The position numbers and the translations under genes were made by a program. From Perilla frutescens (Eukaryota > Streptophyta > Magnoliopsida > Lamiales > Lamiaceae), in the NCBI GenBank assembly GCA_026008535.1, contig BRKX01000018.1, positions 45,749,588 to 45,813,587 on the forward strand: a stretch of DNA of 64,000 nt. The letters run 5' to 3'. Positions 35,401 through 47,400 of the stretch are shown here, one piece after another (position 1 is the first letter of the stretch; each line of letters opens with the position of its first letter). The notes beneath the pieces are model-generated. The model had not been told where the DNA came from and made no database searches. It saw only the letters and a list, made by a program, of their open reading frames with translations.

Positions 35401-35580
35401 TTTATTACTAGTGATACTTACTTCATAATTAATGATACTTCTTTGTTGTTAATTTAATAATTAATGCTTAATAATCGGTAATTTTCATTTTAATGAAAAT
35501 ATAACTTTTATCTGGTGAAGTATCATTAACATTGTTGTGAAGTATCATTAATTATGGATGAAATATCATTAATAAAACCA
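35400..35580. repeat. Inverted continuation of the minisatellite
   Basis: After 35386 the core appears in the reverse sense (AGTGATGCTTCA, AGTGATACTTAC, AATGATACTTCT) and then again forward (GAAGTATCATTA, twice). The array is thus partly palindromic. Confidence 0.6.
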
Positions 35581-35654
35581 TTAAAAAAATACACAACTTC
35601 TAACTCTTCGTAGTGAAGCGTGAATTGGAGTCGAAAAAAAAAATGTTGAGTTGT

Positions 35655-35835
35655 GCGTCAGTTTTGTGTTAGAGAGAGGGGGTGGGGTGGTGCGGGGGCA
35701 GTTTTTGCTGAAAAAAAAAAAAAAGAAACCGTGTGTTAGTTTGTGTTAGAGAGAGGGTGAGAGTAGGGTAGGGTAGGGTAGGGTAGGGTAGGGTGGGGTG
35801 GGGTGGGGGGTGGGCAGAAAACTGCCGAAAAAAAA
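35655..35835 (+). repeat. G-rich tract with (TAGGG)n
   Basis: Two GAGAGAGGG-led blocks. The second (35764-35815) contains six or so TAGGG repeats followed by GGGGTGGGGTGGGGGGTGGG. The plus strand has many runs of three or more G close together, so it should form G-quadruplexes. A G-rich block followed by an A-rich run is present twice in direct order (35671-35722 and 35748-35850). Confidence 0.75.
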
Positions 35836-35839
35836 AAGT

Positions 35840-37330
35840 AAAAAAAAAAATTAAAAATTGAATATTAAAGAAAAGAGGAAAGGGGGACATTAAAAAAAAA
35901 TCAAAAAGAAAAGGGAAAATGGGGGGACCACTTTGTGGGTCAAATAATATCCGTCTAACGTAAGGGATCTGTTAGATGGTCTCATTTTATATTACATGAT
36001 CAGAGAAGGAAAATAAATAAATCTATTTTTATTCTTAAAAATAATTTTACAAAAATACATGTATTGTTTAAGAAAAGAAAATTAGAATACATCTCTCCCT
36101 CTCAAAATATCATCATATACTCTCTCTATCAATCTTTTCATCTCCATATATCATTTGTAACATACAATCATTAAAATTATGACGTCAAATTTGCATGATT
36201 GATTAAATTGCATGAATATTGATTAAGGTAATTACGGAACGGTTTTAACTTAATTATAGATGTAGAATTTTTTATTGATTATTAACTTGACTAACGTAAT
36301 TATGGTTGATTGTGTATATTGAAAAGTATATGGAATATAATCAATCTTGTGATTTCTCATTTTGAAGGAAACAAAAAACCAGAACGAACAAAATAATCGA
36401 CAATATCTTGAAAAAAACATAACAAATACTAAAAAATAATGTAGTTTACATATGAAATATTATTTTGATATTCGTAACCAGTTAATTAAGCATTAATTAT
36501 TTAATTATTTAGTCGAATATAATTATTGTAATTAGTTAATATATGGGAATAACTTTTGAGGTTTAAATTAAAAACATTAGTTCATAAATATATTTCTCAT
36601 ATACACACACACACACACACACACACAGTATATATGTTCGATTCATAGGATTTTAAAACTACTATATTAAAATAACATAAAATAACATTCAATATAATAA
36701 ATATGAATTATAATAAAACTTACTGATTTTGGATGGTTGTTTTAGGCCGGAAATGTTAGGTTACTAATTAAGGCACAACTTCTTATTTTTAAGATATTAT
36801 TAAGATAAGATTAAGATATTTGTTAGCAATAATAAAGTCCATGATTATGCAAGGGCCGACATGTGTTAACCATTTATATGGTATAACATATCACACCATG
36901 CAGGTGGGATATATAATACCATACATAATTATTAAAAATTGCAGACTACAATAACCTTGCAGATATTAATTAAAAATCTTATTATCGAATATTCACAAAA
37001 TGTATGGTAACTAATTAAATGATATTTTAGAAATTGAAATTTTATACAGAATCTAATACATCTAAGCAAATTATATATTATTAATACATATATTTTTATA
37101 CATCAAAATAAACATGATATTGATATTTTATACGGTATTCGTCAGCTGACCGAACCGATTACTACTCTGTTCGAGCTCGACTTGATAATTTTATCAAATT
37201 TAATTTGAGGTTTGAGCTCCGCTCATTTAAAAAATGAATAATTTCAAGATAATTTTTTTCGAATTGAGTTTCGAAGAGCTCGTGAGGGACGATGATATAG
37301 ATATGGCCCTAACTGCAACAAATCATTAAG
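35840..37330. other. AT-rich intergenic DNA
   Basis: No gene is recognised. A (CA)n run lies at about 36604-36627. The rest is unstructured AT-rich sequence. Confidence 0.55.
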
Positions 37331-37334
37331 AAAT

Positions 37335-38165
37335 GGGTGAATCTATTCATAGCCCATATTTTTCTCATTATAGCCCATATTTTTAAAAATATAAAACATT
37401 AATTTTATACACTATAATACCCTTTAGCCCCCAAACTTAAAATCATAATAGCCCTACTTATTAAAGAACACAGTGGCAGTTGGCAGAGAAAGCTTTTCTC
37501 CACGGAACTTCAACCCATAATTTTATGTTTGAATTTTTTTCTTTTTTTTGCTCCGAAAAATTGATGGAGTGTTGGATGAAATTTCTTTACTTTATTGTCA
37601 AAATAAATTATTCATCAATTTTTGTAGTAAAAATTTTGATAAAAAAATGGATCCAAGTTTCATTGATGAATAAAAATCAGAAGGAAATTGTTTGTTATAC
37701 AAATTTATCAATAATTTTGTGGTGCTCTTTCATCAAGAAAGCTTTTTTCCTATCAAGAAAGCTGTTTCAAATTGATTAAAATTGTTTCTGAATATTCTTC
37801 CTCATAAAAAAAGAAAAAAAAAGTAAATGAAACTTTAACCGATGCTCCATCACCAGAATCATTTCTGACAGATTTAAAAATAGACACTCATACCTTGAAA
37901 TATACAAATTAATTGAACATTAAAAAATAGAAGCTTTATCAAGAGTTTTCTTCTCTCTTTTATTGATGAACCATTGCTCTTCTCCGTATGTTTTTTTTTC
38001 CTGTTAGATTTTTTTAGTGAGTTGGGGGTTATAAGGTTTTATTTTAAGATTAGATTTTTAAGTTAAAAGGCTATAAGGGTAAATAAGTAAATTAATTAAT
38101 ATTTTATTATTTTTAATAATAAGAGGCTATATTGAGAAAAAAGTGGGCTGTCTACAGAATCACCC
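37335..38165. mobile_element. MULE with perfect 9 bp target duplication, upstream of SCY2
   Basis: Left end GGGTGAATCTATTCATAGCC; the right end, inverted, gives GGGTGATTCTGTAGACAGCC, and both arms continue with TTTTTTCTCA and ATATAGCC. TTAAGAAAT flanks both sides exactly (37326-37334 and 38166-38174). It is 831 bp with no transposase; a 99-codon open frame inside (37480-37779) resembles nothing I know. It ends 360 bp before the SCY2 start codon, so it may contribute to that promoter. Confidence 0.9.
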
Positions 38166-38525
38166 TTAAGAAATAGCAGACAGATATATTCCATCTCTGT
38201 GTTTGCAGAGACGGCCCAAATGAATTGAAAAGAAGCCCAAATAGGATAGGATACAAAGAATCTTCCTTCTCTCTCTATCAAAGTATCGTCTTCACGAAAC
38301 CTCATCTTTTTTGGCAAAACACTTCAGAAGTATACAGAAATTAATGTATTCCAGAATATGTAAGCAGGTAATATTTCAAAAGAGAAGTGACTTCTTTCAA
38401 TTGTTGAGTGACACCAACCAATCAAACAGAAACAATATTTTGGGAGCACGAAGTCCGAAAGCACACGATTGCTCGTGCAGATAAGCAGCAAATTTCTTCT
38501 GTGTCTTTCAAAAATTTCCAGCTCC

Positions 38526-41500
38526 ATGGAAGCCACTCTTCTCAAGCCTCAACCCCTTTTCCATATTCAAGGTAAAATTTTTCCTTTTCAAATATGTTAA
38601 AGATTACATTTTTATTCTATTTCTTAATTCATAATATAAATGGGTGGTATGTATTGGAACGAATAATTTGCTTTTACTGCTAATTCTACTGTTTTGTTTA
38701 TATGGCTTATCAAGAACTCATTATGTTTTGGCCCTTTTGCTTAAAGATTAATTTTTTATTCTTTTAATGCTCTGTTTTTTTGTTAGCAGAGAGTTGTTAT
38801 GCTTGATTAAGTGCATTGTTGTTTGATTATTTGTTGTTTTTTCGCCTTTTGTAGGTGGGAATTCATCATGCAATTCCCAATTTCGCAATACAACATTATT
38901 CAGAAACCGCATACGGGCTAAACCAGTATCTTTAGAATTAAATAGAAAGCAGTTTTGTTCGTCTAGAAAGCATGTATTCTTGAAAGAAAAAAGGGGGTTT
39001 GTGTTATTGAGCTGTTTCCCGGAAAATTCTGCAGCTGTTCGGGCTGCATCCACAGAATCAATAAATTATGAAGAGTATGTTGATACATCAGGGAGTGGCC
39101 AAAGGGCTTTGAATGTGAATGGTATCGAAAATTCTGCAGTTTTGGAGCCGAAGCCTGGGCCGTTCAGGAATAGATTTTTGAATTTTGTACAAATTGGTAC
39201 AATCTTTAGCAATGCTTTGGAATCCTTTTTCAAGAGTGAGATACGGACAAGGCTGTTTGTGACTGCCGTCTTGCTAGTTGTGAGTCGTCTCGGCTACTTT
39301 ATTCCCTTACCAGGATTTGACAGGAGGTTGATGCCTGAAAATTATCTCAACTTTGTCTCGGGTTCTACTGGTGAGAAGATTATTGTCATCTTTATGTCAA
39401 AACTTGCATTGCCTATTGGAAATTCATTGTGATCAATCTTTTGTCCTTTTGTAGATTGATATAGTTTCTTTTACTCGCTTCTGCATTGTTATAGATTCTT
39501 GCTTTTCAAGTTTATTGATGTTATCTTGGCAGTTAGGGGATATCATATGCCTTTAATTTGGAAGATGTTGCAAAATGGGTTTCATTTGTATGCTTAAATT
39601 GTGGTAAGAGAATAGAAAGGATCACTAAAAGCACCATCATTTCGCTAAGAGTAAATTTTAGTTGTCCACTTTTAAGAGAGACTTGTACGGTTGTATCAAG
39701 ATAGAGTCATTTTCTTTGGGGGGGAGGAGGTAGTTGGCAGATTATATATAAAACTTATGCATAAGGAAACTTCATTTATAAAATGTGAAAAATAGCTTAA
39801 AACATGAAAAAAGAAGATAATATCATTGCTGAAAGACAGGGGTCTGCAGCAGACTAGTCGGCCACTCGACTAGTGCCCATTGATTTTTGCAACATTAGTT
39901 ATGAAGTTCTATTGTTCTACAAGTTCTTATTCTTTTTCACTGAATACAAAATTGTTTGTAAAAAATTAAATGGATATGGAACATTTTCTAAATTTGTATT
40001 TTATGATCGATTCATGTTTTCCCTTTTATGAGCTGCGCTGTTGTGGTTTATTAATTATTGGCTTGCTTTAGTTAATCACTACATCCTCATAACCTCTGCC
40101 TTTGGTTCTTTCACTATATACAGTTGAGCTTGGTAATCTCACGCCAGAACTTGAGCTTTCAATTTTTCAGCTTGGGCTCAGTCCTCAAATAGGGGCATCT
40201 ATCCTTATGCAGGTGAACTTCTAGATGTAATTTTACTGCTAAGTGAAAACTTAAAACTTATCAATTGTTAAATTACGCATACCTTAAAAATGATCTAGTA
40301 ACCTTTCAGAGTCTCTGTGCTCTGTCTGGTAGTTGAGTATCCACAAAACATCTTTTCCTACCAGGCTACCATTATTTATTTGCAGAGAAACCTTTACTAT
40401 CTTCTCTGTTGTGAAGATATTACCTTTCAGTAGATTTGTATTACAGTTGATAATTTTCATGGATTCCTCGTATATCCCAAGACTATTGAAAATGCAGTCA
40501 AATAACACATTGCAAGAATATTTTCTCATTAATAAGTATGTTAAAGCAAAGTACACTTATTACTTAACTTTGATCTATCTCACACATCATGCTAATTACG
40601 GTAATTATTATGCAGATCTTTTGTCTCTTTCTCCCTCCCTTAGTGAAGCTTCGGAAAGAAGGCTTAGATGCTCAAGAGAAGATCAAGAGTTATATGTGTG
40701 TCTAGTTATTCATCTCAAGCAGTGAGACAAGCCCTTGTGAAATATTTTGTTGGTTTCAGAATATCTTTTAAGTGCAACAAAATGCTATAAGTGTTTATTT
40801 GTTTCCGATCTTTTTCAGATGGTGGATCTCTCTTGGCTTTGCAATCATACAGGCTCTCATTCTTTCTTGTTATTCACTTCCCTATTCTATATATGCAGCT
40901 AGTTACAGGTAATCATGAGCGAAGACATCCATTTTATGTTCTTAAGCTCCAAATTCCTGATATAAGCGATATGTTCTGTAAAATCCATGGTATAAAGAAA
41001 CTCACCTGGTTGTGTGAAAAAGGATGCGGGAAGTTCATATATTAGTTTCAAATTATATAGCTTCTAGTTGCATGAGTCGGGTACATCTGTACATGTTCTT
41101 GATCTACAAAGATTATGGTCTCCCCATGTTTGTATCACATATGTAACAGAATCAGTTTGCTTGTAGGAAAGATGTTATTGTCTTTAAAATGGATTCTTGT
41201 CCGCTTTGGGTGGGACTAATTTGGCTTGCCACTGACGAGATTTTTTGACCACCAATATGCAGGGTAAAACATGTGATGATCACAACGTTGTATCTGGTGT
41301 GTGGTGCAATGACAATGGGCTGGATTTCTGACAAGATAACAGAATCCGGATTCGGTATATATTTTTTCTTTTGTGGATGTATTTATATGTTTCTGATATC
41401 TGCGTCTTGCAATTTACGATGTTTGGCCATGCTGCTATTTCTTTCTAAGTATTTTGTCGTTGCTGGTCATTTGACTTGCATTTTCCCAATATTCTGGAGT

Positions 41501-44389
41501 TTTTTAGAAACAAATTATCTAATTGCACCTAAAGCCCTTTGACTTATAACCAAAAGAAAGAAAATAATGACAAGAAATTAATAGGGAATTACTTTATAGT
41601 ATTATGATGCTCGCCTGATATGTTCCATTCTTGTTTCTTTACTGATTCTTATAGCAGCCTTGAAATTAAATTATTCACATGGCTTAAAATGTGGTATACA
41701 AGTTTTGATCTGATTTCTAAACTGCTATATGTGTCCAGGTCAAGGATCATCTTTAATCATCTGTGTCAACATTTTGACGGGCTATACTGATACATTGTAC
41801 AAGATGTTAGTTCAGCTCTCAGGTGAGTCTGCAGAACAAAGTCACTTGGACGTACAGTGCTCTCGATTTATAGCATTTTGGTTTTGCCTTTTTATTTTCC
41901 TGGCAGTACTACCGCACATCACATGCACCAATGAATCTTTCCAGTTTTTGTTTCATCTTAGTTCAGGAATTCTGTTAAATTTTCTTACGAAAGACTAAGA
42001 TATACAGTATTATATAGGAGATGAAATTATTTGCAATTTCTCCGACCTATATATATTATTAGCTAACACAATTTAAGTTAATAACAGCATTTTCCCATTC
42101 TTGGGGCTTTCCACCCAACTGCAGGAAGTTCTACGAGCTGGTGGCCTTATGTTCTTGGTGTAGTAGGTGTGTTCACTATAGTTACAATGTGGGCAGTTGT
42201 TGTAACTGAGGGTTTCCGGAAAATCAAGTTGCAATATTATGGTTTCAAACTTGCTTCTGCTACCAGGTGAATTTTTCTTGATTCGGGCTGTTCAACAACA
42301 AACAAATCTTGATTCCCGACTCTCTGTCTCAAACTTATGATGAACAGCAAAACCCGTTTGGGGCTGCTTAGGATGAAATGATCTTTTCCTCTTATGAAGA
42401 GATTGTAGGAATTTAATGCTACTTGACATTGCTATCAGCCATTTCATTTTATTTTATTTATGTTCTGAAACGACTAAACCACACAATACAATATATAGAG
42501 ATTGAGTGTTCAATTTGAATTCTATATTCCATATTTTGTACTGAAAAAAAGTTTTGGCAGCGAAGGGATGCAATTGTTAATTTTTCTTCCTTCTTTTGAC
42601 AGAGAAGATTCTCCTATAACTGAGGTTGAGCCTTATCTACCATTCAACATAAATCCCGCCGGCATGCAACCTGTACTGGCTACTTCGTATTTTTTGGCGT
42701 TCCCCGGCTTTGTTGCAAGGTAGTGGCGTCTATTGTTTTACTGTTTCTCCTTTTTATGTTTGATAAGTCGAATTTTTTTAGTAGTTCTTGTTAGCATGTG
42801 GCCAATATTTTCATGGAGTTGAGCATTTATCGTGTCATACCATGCAATGCATAATCTTGTCTTTTTCTGAGTAATATTTACATGTTAAGTGCCTTTTGTT
42901 CTATCTCCCTCCCTCGGTTGTGCAAGTTTGATTGTTTTGTTATGAACTTCAACTATCTAATATGTGAATTTTTCTCAGTATTTTCGGCTCGCGCTTTTGG
43001 GAACGCGTGAGAGATATCTTGAATCCCGACACATCTAGCGGTGCAGATCCTTGGGTGTATTATCTAATATATGCATTTTGCATCTTCCTCTTTAACATAA
43101 TTGACATAGTAAGTAAATTTCCAACCTTTTCATATACGAGAATGTCTGTTTTGGGTTGTCTATGTAGGTTGTACAAACATTTGCCTTGCAACGGATGTAT
43201 AAATCCGAAACAATATTCAAGGGTTCCGATTAATGGACTATTGACTATATATTGTAGACTGTGATGCTTTGCTTGGTCGAAGGCGCCTCGTTTTTAGCAC
43301 TTAACCTTACTTTCTCTTCCAGGCCAATGTGCCAAAGGAAATTGCTGAGTACTTGAATAAGATGGGTGCAAGAATTCCAAAGATAAAACCGGGAAAAGCC
43401 ACCATTGACTACCTGACGAAGATCCAAGCTTCGACACGATTTTGGGGTAAAATGCTCCCCACACGATTTTACAACATCCTTCAATATGCATGCTGTTTTT
43501 CCGTTTCTCGTTGTTTACCTCAATAATCTTAACTATACTATGGCAACTATTCTGCAGGTGGTGTATTGCTAAGTCTTTTGGCGACTACATCGGTTCTTCT
43601 GGATCATTATTTACGCCGTATTAATCAAGGGTTTCCAATAGGGTTCACCTCGGTTCTAATCATTGTAAGTCATTCTAGTCGAACATATCTCAATCGACTT
43701 CTCTTCTGTGATAAAATGGATTTATACATGGAAGAATGCATATTTAGGTTTATTTATGATAAAATGAAGTCCTTGTACTAGAACAAAATCAAAGACCTAA
43801 CTTTAACTTAAATAAAAGTGCATGAGCTTAGTTTTTAGTTACAAAGGAAAGTTTAGGGACTCAATTTAAACAAAAAAGTGAAAGTTTGTGACTAAATGTC
43901 GACAAATAAAAGTATAGTGACCCAATTCAGTAGAACTTGAAAGGACAGGGACTTGAATATACATCGTTCCTTTATAGAGTAAATTTTGAGTTTGGTCCCA
44001 TCGGATATGCATTAGTTCGCTTTTGGTCCCGATACTATTAATTTTGGTGCCAAATTGAGTAAATTTCGATTTTGGTCCTGCTTTTTTGGCCTTAAAATCA
44101 CGGGACCAAATTTGAAAATCATGAACCTATGGGACTAAAATTGGACAATTGTTTTGAGAAATGACCAAAAATGATTGTATCGGGACCAAAAACGGACTAA
44201 TGCATGTCCATTGGGACCAAAATTGGAATTTATTCTTTATACAACATTGTTTGTGTTCGTTTACCTGAAAGTTGACGTTCTTCGCCATGATTTCACCAGG
44301 TGGGTTCGATTATTGAACTGCGAAGATCCTACCAAGCATACAACGTTATGCCAAGTCTTGCTAAGGCATTGCAGCGCTATGGACTATGA
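38526..44389 (+). CDS. SCY2: Plastid SecY2 preprotein translocase subunit
   Basis: Thirteen exons: 38526-38571, 38855-39370, 40124-40212, 40616-40695, 40819-40908, 41263-41354, 41739-41822, 42125-42266, 42603-42719, 42979-43108, 43323-43446, 43558-43664, 44300-44389. All borders are GT-AG and phases agree, giving 1707 nt or 568 residues, close to Arabidopsis SCY2. Residues 1 to about 75 form a Ser/Arg/Lys-rich plastid transit peptide. The rest is a multi-pass SecY channel: RLFVTAVLLVVSRLGYFIPL (first membrane segment), FQLGLSPQIGASILMQ, LVCGAMTMGWISDKITESGF, SSLIICVNILTGYT, YEL-type loop SPITEVEPYLPFNINPAGMQ, PKEIAEYLNKMGARIPKIKP and the C-terminal QAYNVMPSLAKALQRYGL. In plants SCY2 works in an envelope translocase distinct from the thylakoid SCY1. 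No lesions seen. Confidence 0.95.
43979..44234. mobile_element. MULE-type MITE in SCY2 intron 12
   Basis: Inverted arms of about 60 bp. The left arm reads GTTTGGTCCCATCGG, ATGCATTAGTTCG, TTTTGGTCCCGATAC; the right arm inverted reads TTTTGGTCCCAATGG, ATGCATTAGTCCG, TTTTTGGTCCCGATAC. Flanking CTTTATAGA (43970-43978) and CTTTATACA (44235-44243) match at 8 of 9. It makes intron 12 the second-longest in this gene and does not touch the splice sites. Confidence 0.75.
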
Positions 44390-44399
44390 TCATCGTGTA

Positions 44400-46085
44400 G
44401 AGGGATAACGATGAAGTCTCGTGATGCTGGACATTTTTGACATTCAATGGTTGGTGAGATGCCCATTGTTTCGAAGAGATTAGAATCATCAACGTTCAAA
44501 ATCGTGCATTCTCGTTCGAAAGAGCGATCGCCAGCGACACCGGAGAATGGCAGGTTTGGAAGCTACGCATGTGCATTATATTGGTTCTCATGGAAATTGT
44601 AGCTTCATTTTGAGTCTCTAGAGATATGTAGATGTACAACTTTTGAGGAAGACAATGAAAATTGGAAGGGTTATAGAAATAGATCAAAGATTTCTGTAAA
44701 GCGAGGACAAATGCAAAATAGTCGAGTTTAATTGTACTCTTTTACAAAGTCTATTCAATTTTTATTCGTTAGTCGACGCAGAATATGGTATACCGTATAT
44801 ATATACATACATACAACTGCATATGTCGGGTATGAAAGTACCATGCTCAAACTTATAAAATACGAGATTGAAACATTACGCTAATTAATTTGCGGTTATT
44901 TTTATAGAGAAAAATACGAATTGATTTTTCGAATGAAGGAATTTTGCCAGCTGAATATTGCTTTACGATGGTTCGATTTTTTTGTTACATTTTTTAAGTA
45001 TATTTCATAATTCGTTTATTATTATATCAAGCTCGAACTTAATCTATCGAGCACATTCAAGACTTGCAAATTTTATCGAGTCTAAACATATTTTATCAAT
45101 CCCTAAAAAAGTTGATTTTATCAACAGTTAATTGAGGATTGATGTAACATAAATAATCTTGCATTTGATGCTGTAATCTTCGATGCATGTATGAAGCATA
45201 TTATCACCCTGCAGCAGTTACTGCCCATTAAAAAAAAAGGGTAAATCAAATTTATTTAGAACACAAAAAATCTTCGTGTAAAAGTAAGATTTACTCTAAA
45301 AAATGGCACACATTTATTTGTTCTCCACTTGGTGAAAAATATAAATGAGATTTTGAACATATGTGATACAAGATTTTAGACTTGCCATATATATATTCTA
45401 AAAAAGTGAAATATGTGCTTAATATTGCGTAGTAAGTATATGATTTCGATATTTCATATATATTGCTCCCCCAAACTCATAAAGATTGATATTTTATTTC
45501 ACAACAAAAATAAAACATTTAAAAATGTGACAAATATACTCCCTATCTCACTATTAAGTTATATTTTTCCGATAATTCTTAATTTCTCTCACATTGTAAT
45601 TTTTATGTCTCTATATCTCTAATTTCCTCAACATATTTATGTAAGATATTTTATAGGGATAAAATTGGTATGAAGAGTGTTAAAAAGTGTAAAACATCAA
45701 ATAATATATGTTCAATATCTCATACTATTGTAGAAATCGTAATTTTATCTTGTACTATTTGAAATGACATTTTAGTACCCCAACTATTTAAAAAACTACC
45801 CAAAACTAGTCTCGTACCGCACTTGAAACATGACATGGCATAAATTTTTGAGTAATTTTTCAACATTTCAGATATTAAAATGTTGTCTTAATATTTAGGT
45901 GTCTTGTTTCACTAACAAAAGAACCCGTCATATCATTTTTCAGGTGCCCTCAAAAAGCTCTCGGAATAGTTTTGAGTAATTCTCAATAGTTTGAGTATTA
46001 AAATGTCATTTCAAAAATGGTTAATATAAGATTTTAACTCGACCTTTCAAGTGATTAATTCACAAAAATGTCACGATCGTAAAAA
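44400..46085. other. SCY2 3' untranslated region and downstream intergenic DNA
   Basis: The first 300-400 bp are probably the 3' UTR (possible poly-A signals are weak). Beyond that the DNA is AT-rich with no gene recognised. A CTCCCTATCTCACTATT half at about 45540 resembles one Stowaway end without a partner. Confidence 0.5.
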
Positions 46086-46089
46086 AAAA

Positions 46090-46343
46090 TAATTTAATAC
46101 TCGACCTTTTGAACTTACCACCATTCTAGCCTGTGATAAATTTTTAAACTTTGAATAGCTGACTTGTCATTTTTGTCCAAATATTTAAATGATACGGAAA
46201 ATCCTTTGTGCCGCTAGGTATTCATACAACACTATTTTGACAAAAGAATAAAAAAAAAAAAAATTCATGTTAGCTATTCAAAACTGGAAAATTGATCACA
46301 TGCTAGATTCGTGATAAGTTTAAAATGAAAGATATTAAATTAT
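46090..46343. mobile_element. MITE with about 80 bp inverted arms
   Basis: The left arm carries ATTTAATACTCGACC, TTCTAGCCTGTGAT and TTTGAATAGCTGACTTG; the inverted right arm carries ATTTAATATCTTTC, ATCTAGCATGTGAT and TTTTGAATAGCTAACATG in the same order. No coding content. The target duplication is obscured by AT-rich flanks. Confidence 0.65.
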
Positions 46344-46345
46344 TA

Positions 46346-46560
46346 ATCCCTTTGTCCAAATTGCAAGGTCACCTACCCAATATGAAAATAATTAATGTCA
46401 ACATCAAAGTGGACCCCACTTACTTTATATTACTTTTTATTATAATACTCCTTAAAGAAATGGACCCCACTTACTTTACTCACTACTTAACCAACTAATC
46501 TATTTCTCCTTAATCTCCGTACCCAATAGTAAGTGGACATTGCTATTGGGACGGAGGGGG
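46346..46560. mobile_element. Stowaway-type MITE, third family
   Basis: The right end reads GGGACGGAGGGGG, the inverted form of the CCCCCTCCGTCCC Stowaway terminus; the left end is ATCCCTTTGTCC, and both arms continue AATAGCAATGTCCACTTAC / AATTGCAAGGTCACCTAC. TA flanks both sides. It carries GTGGACCCCACTTACTTTA as an internal direct repeat. It abuts the neighbouring MITE and lies about 290 bp before the defensin-like gene. Confidence 0.75.
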
Positions 46561-46705
46561 TATTTATGAAAGATCAAAATATTTTGTAAACCAATGTGAA
46601 AGGCCATACTAAAATATGATATTAACCTTTTCATATAGTATGAAAAAGAATTAAGATTTTGACAATAGGAAAAAAATATTAAAGCCAATTTACCTTATAA
46701 TTTAT

Positions 46706-46713
46706 TATATATA
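46706..46713 (+). promoter_or_regulatory. TATA box of the defensin-like gene
   Basis: TATATATA followed by GG, 131 bp upstream of the ATG at 46844. This would give a leader of about 100 nt. Confidence 0.5.
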
Positions 46714-46843
46714 GGAGATAGATGTGAAGCCATTGTACTTCATCAATAATTTCTTTTGTACCCACAACCGTTAATCATAAACAAATTATATCTCAAAAAA
46801 TAAAATAAAATCATAAATAAATTAATTAAGGATTTGTGAAGCA

Positions 46844-47086
46844 ATGGCGAAGAAGAATCTTGGTTGTATGTTTATGTTTGGACTAATTTTTATGGTGATG
46901 CTATCAACATCAAAGCAAGCAATGGTTTTGGGGTCGGAGATGAAAGCCACGACGGCGGATTGCGGCGGAGAATGTACGCCGGAAAAAACAGATTGCACTG
47001 AAATCTGCAACCATCGAGGAAGCCCCACCGGAAGATGTGAGAAAGCTGTGGGGTCCACAGACTTTCAATGTTGTTGTTACAATTGA
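46844..47086 (+). CDS. Secreted cysteine-rich defensin-like peptide
   Basis: 80 residues in one exon. Residues 1 to about 30 form a signal peptide (MAKK then a Met/Leu/Phe-rich hydrophobic core). The mature part has eight cysteines spaced C-x3-C-x6-C-x3-C-x8-C-x10-CCC. The CTEIC (CxxxC) pair and the closely spaced C-terminal cysteines fit the defensin-like (DEFL) group of plant secreted peptides, many of which act in defence or pollen-pistil signalling. Typical defensin features such as the GxC after the helix are not clear, so it could be another small cysteine-rich class. The start is the only Met that gives a signal peptide of usual length. A possible poly-A signal AATAAAA lies at about 47117. 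Confidence 0.7.
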   Translation: MAKKNLGCMFMFGLIFMVMLSTSKQAMVLGSEMKATTADCGGECTPEKTDCTEICNHRGSPTGRCEKAVGSTDFQCCCYN

Positions 47087-47348
47087 TTATATTGGGACAT
47101 ATATTTGAACTCTAATAATAAAATGAAGTGGTTAATTTCTATTGTTAACCATTAATAAATTGTTTTGTATCATTTAAATTTTCGTCATTTTTATATGTTC
47201 AATTGAAAATTTCCTTTTTTCAATATGCAGCATTGGACCGGACCGATCGAATTTTGCTAGTTTCGATCGGTTTTTGCACACAATCAGTTCAATTTTATTT
47301 TCTTATCGATTGAATAATTAATTTCAGTTGATCCGATTTTACATAATA

Positions 47349-47400
47349 CTAGCATACCACCTGTGCATCAGTGATGCACAGTGAATAATATATTATTAAA
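47349..47400 (-). mobile_element. Helitron 3' terminus
   Basis: On the minus strand: a perfect hairpin CTGTGCATC-ACT-GATGCACAG, then GTGGTATGCTAG and T. This is the textbook Helitron 3' end (short GC-containing stem about 10-12 nt before CTRR, inserted at A|T). The element extends to higher coordinates; its TC start was not located. It does not carry RepHel in this window, so it is probably non-autonomous and may contain the three U2-like relics to the right. Confidence 0.75.

Noticed and set aside
35764..35815. Interstitial telomere
   Set aside because: The repeat is TAGGG, not the plant TTTAGGG, and is followed by irregular G runs; treated as a G-rich expansion.
35669..35890. Minus-strand frame with HPTLPYPTLPYPT repeats
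   Set aside because: Translation of the (TAGGG)n tract; composition artefact.
46822..47058. Minus-strand frame over the defensin-like gene
   Set aside because: Antisense shadow. The plus strand gives signal peptide plus eight cysteines.
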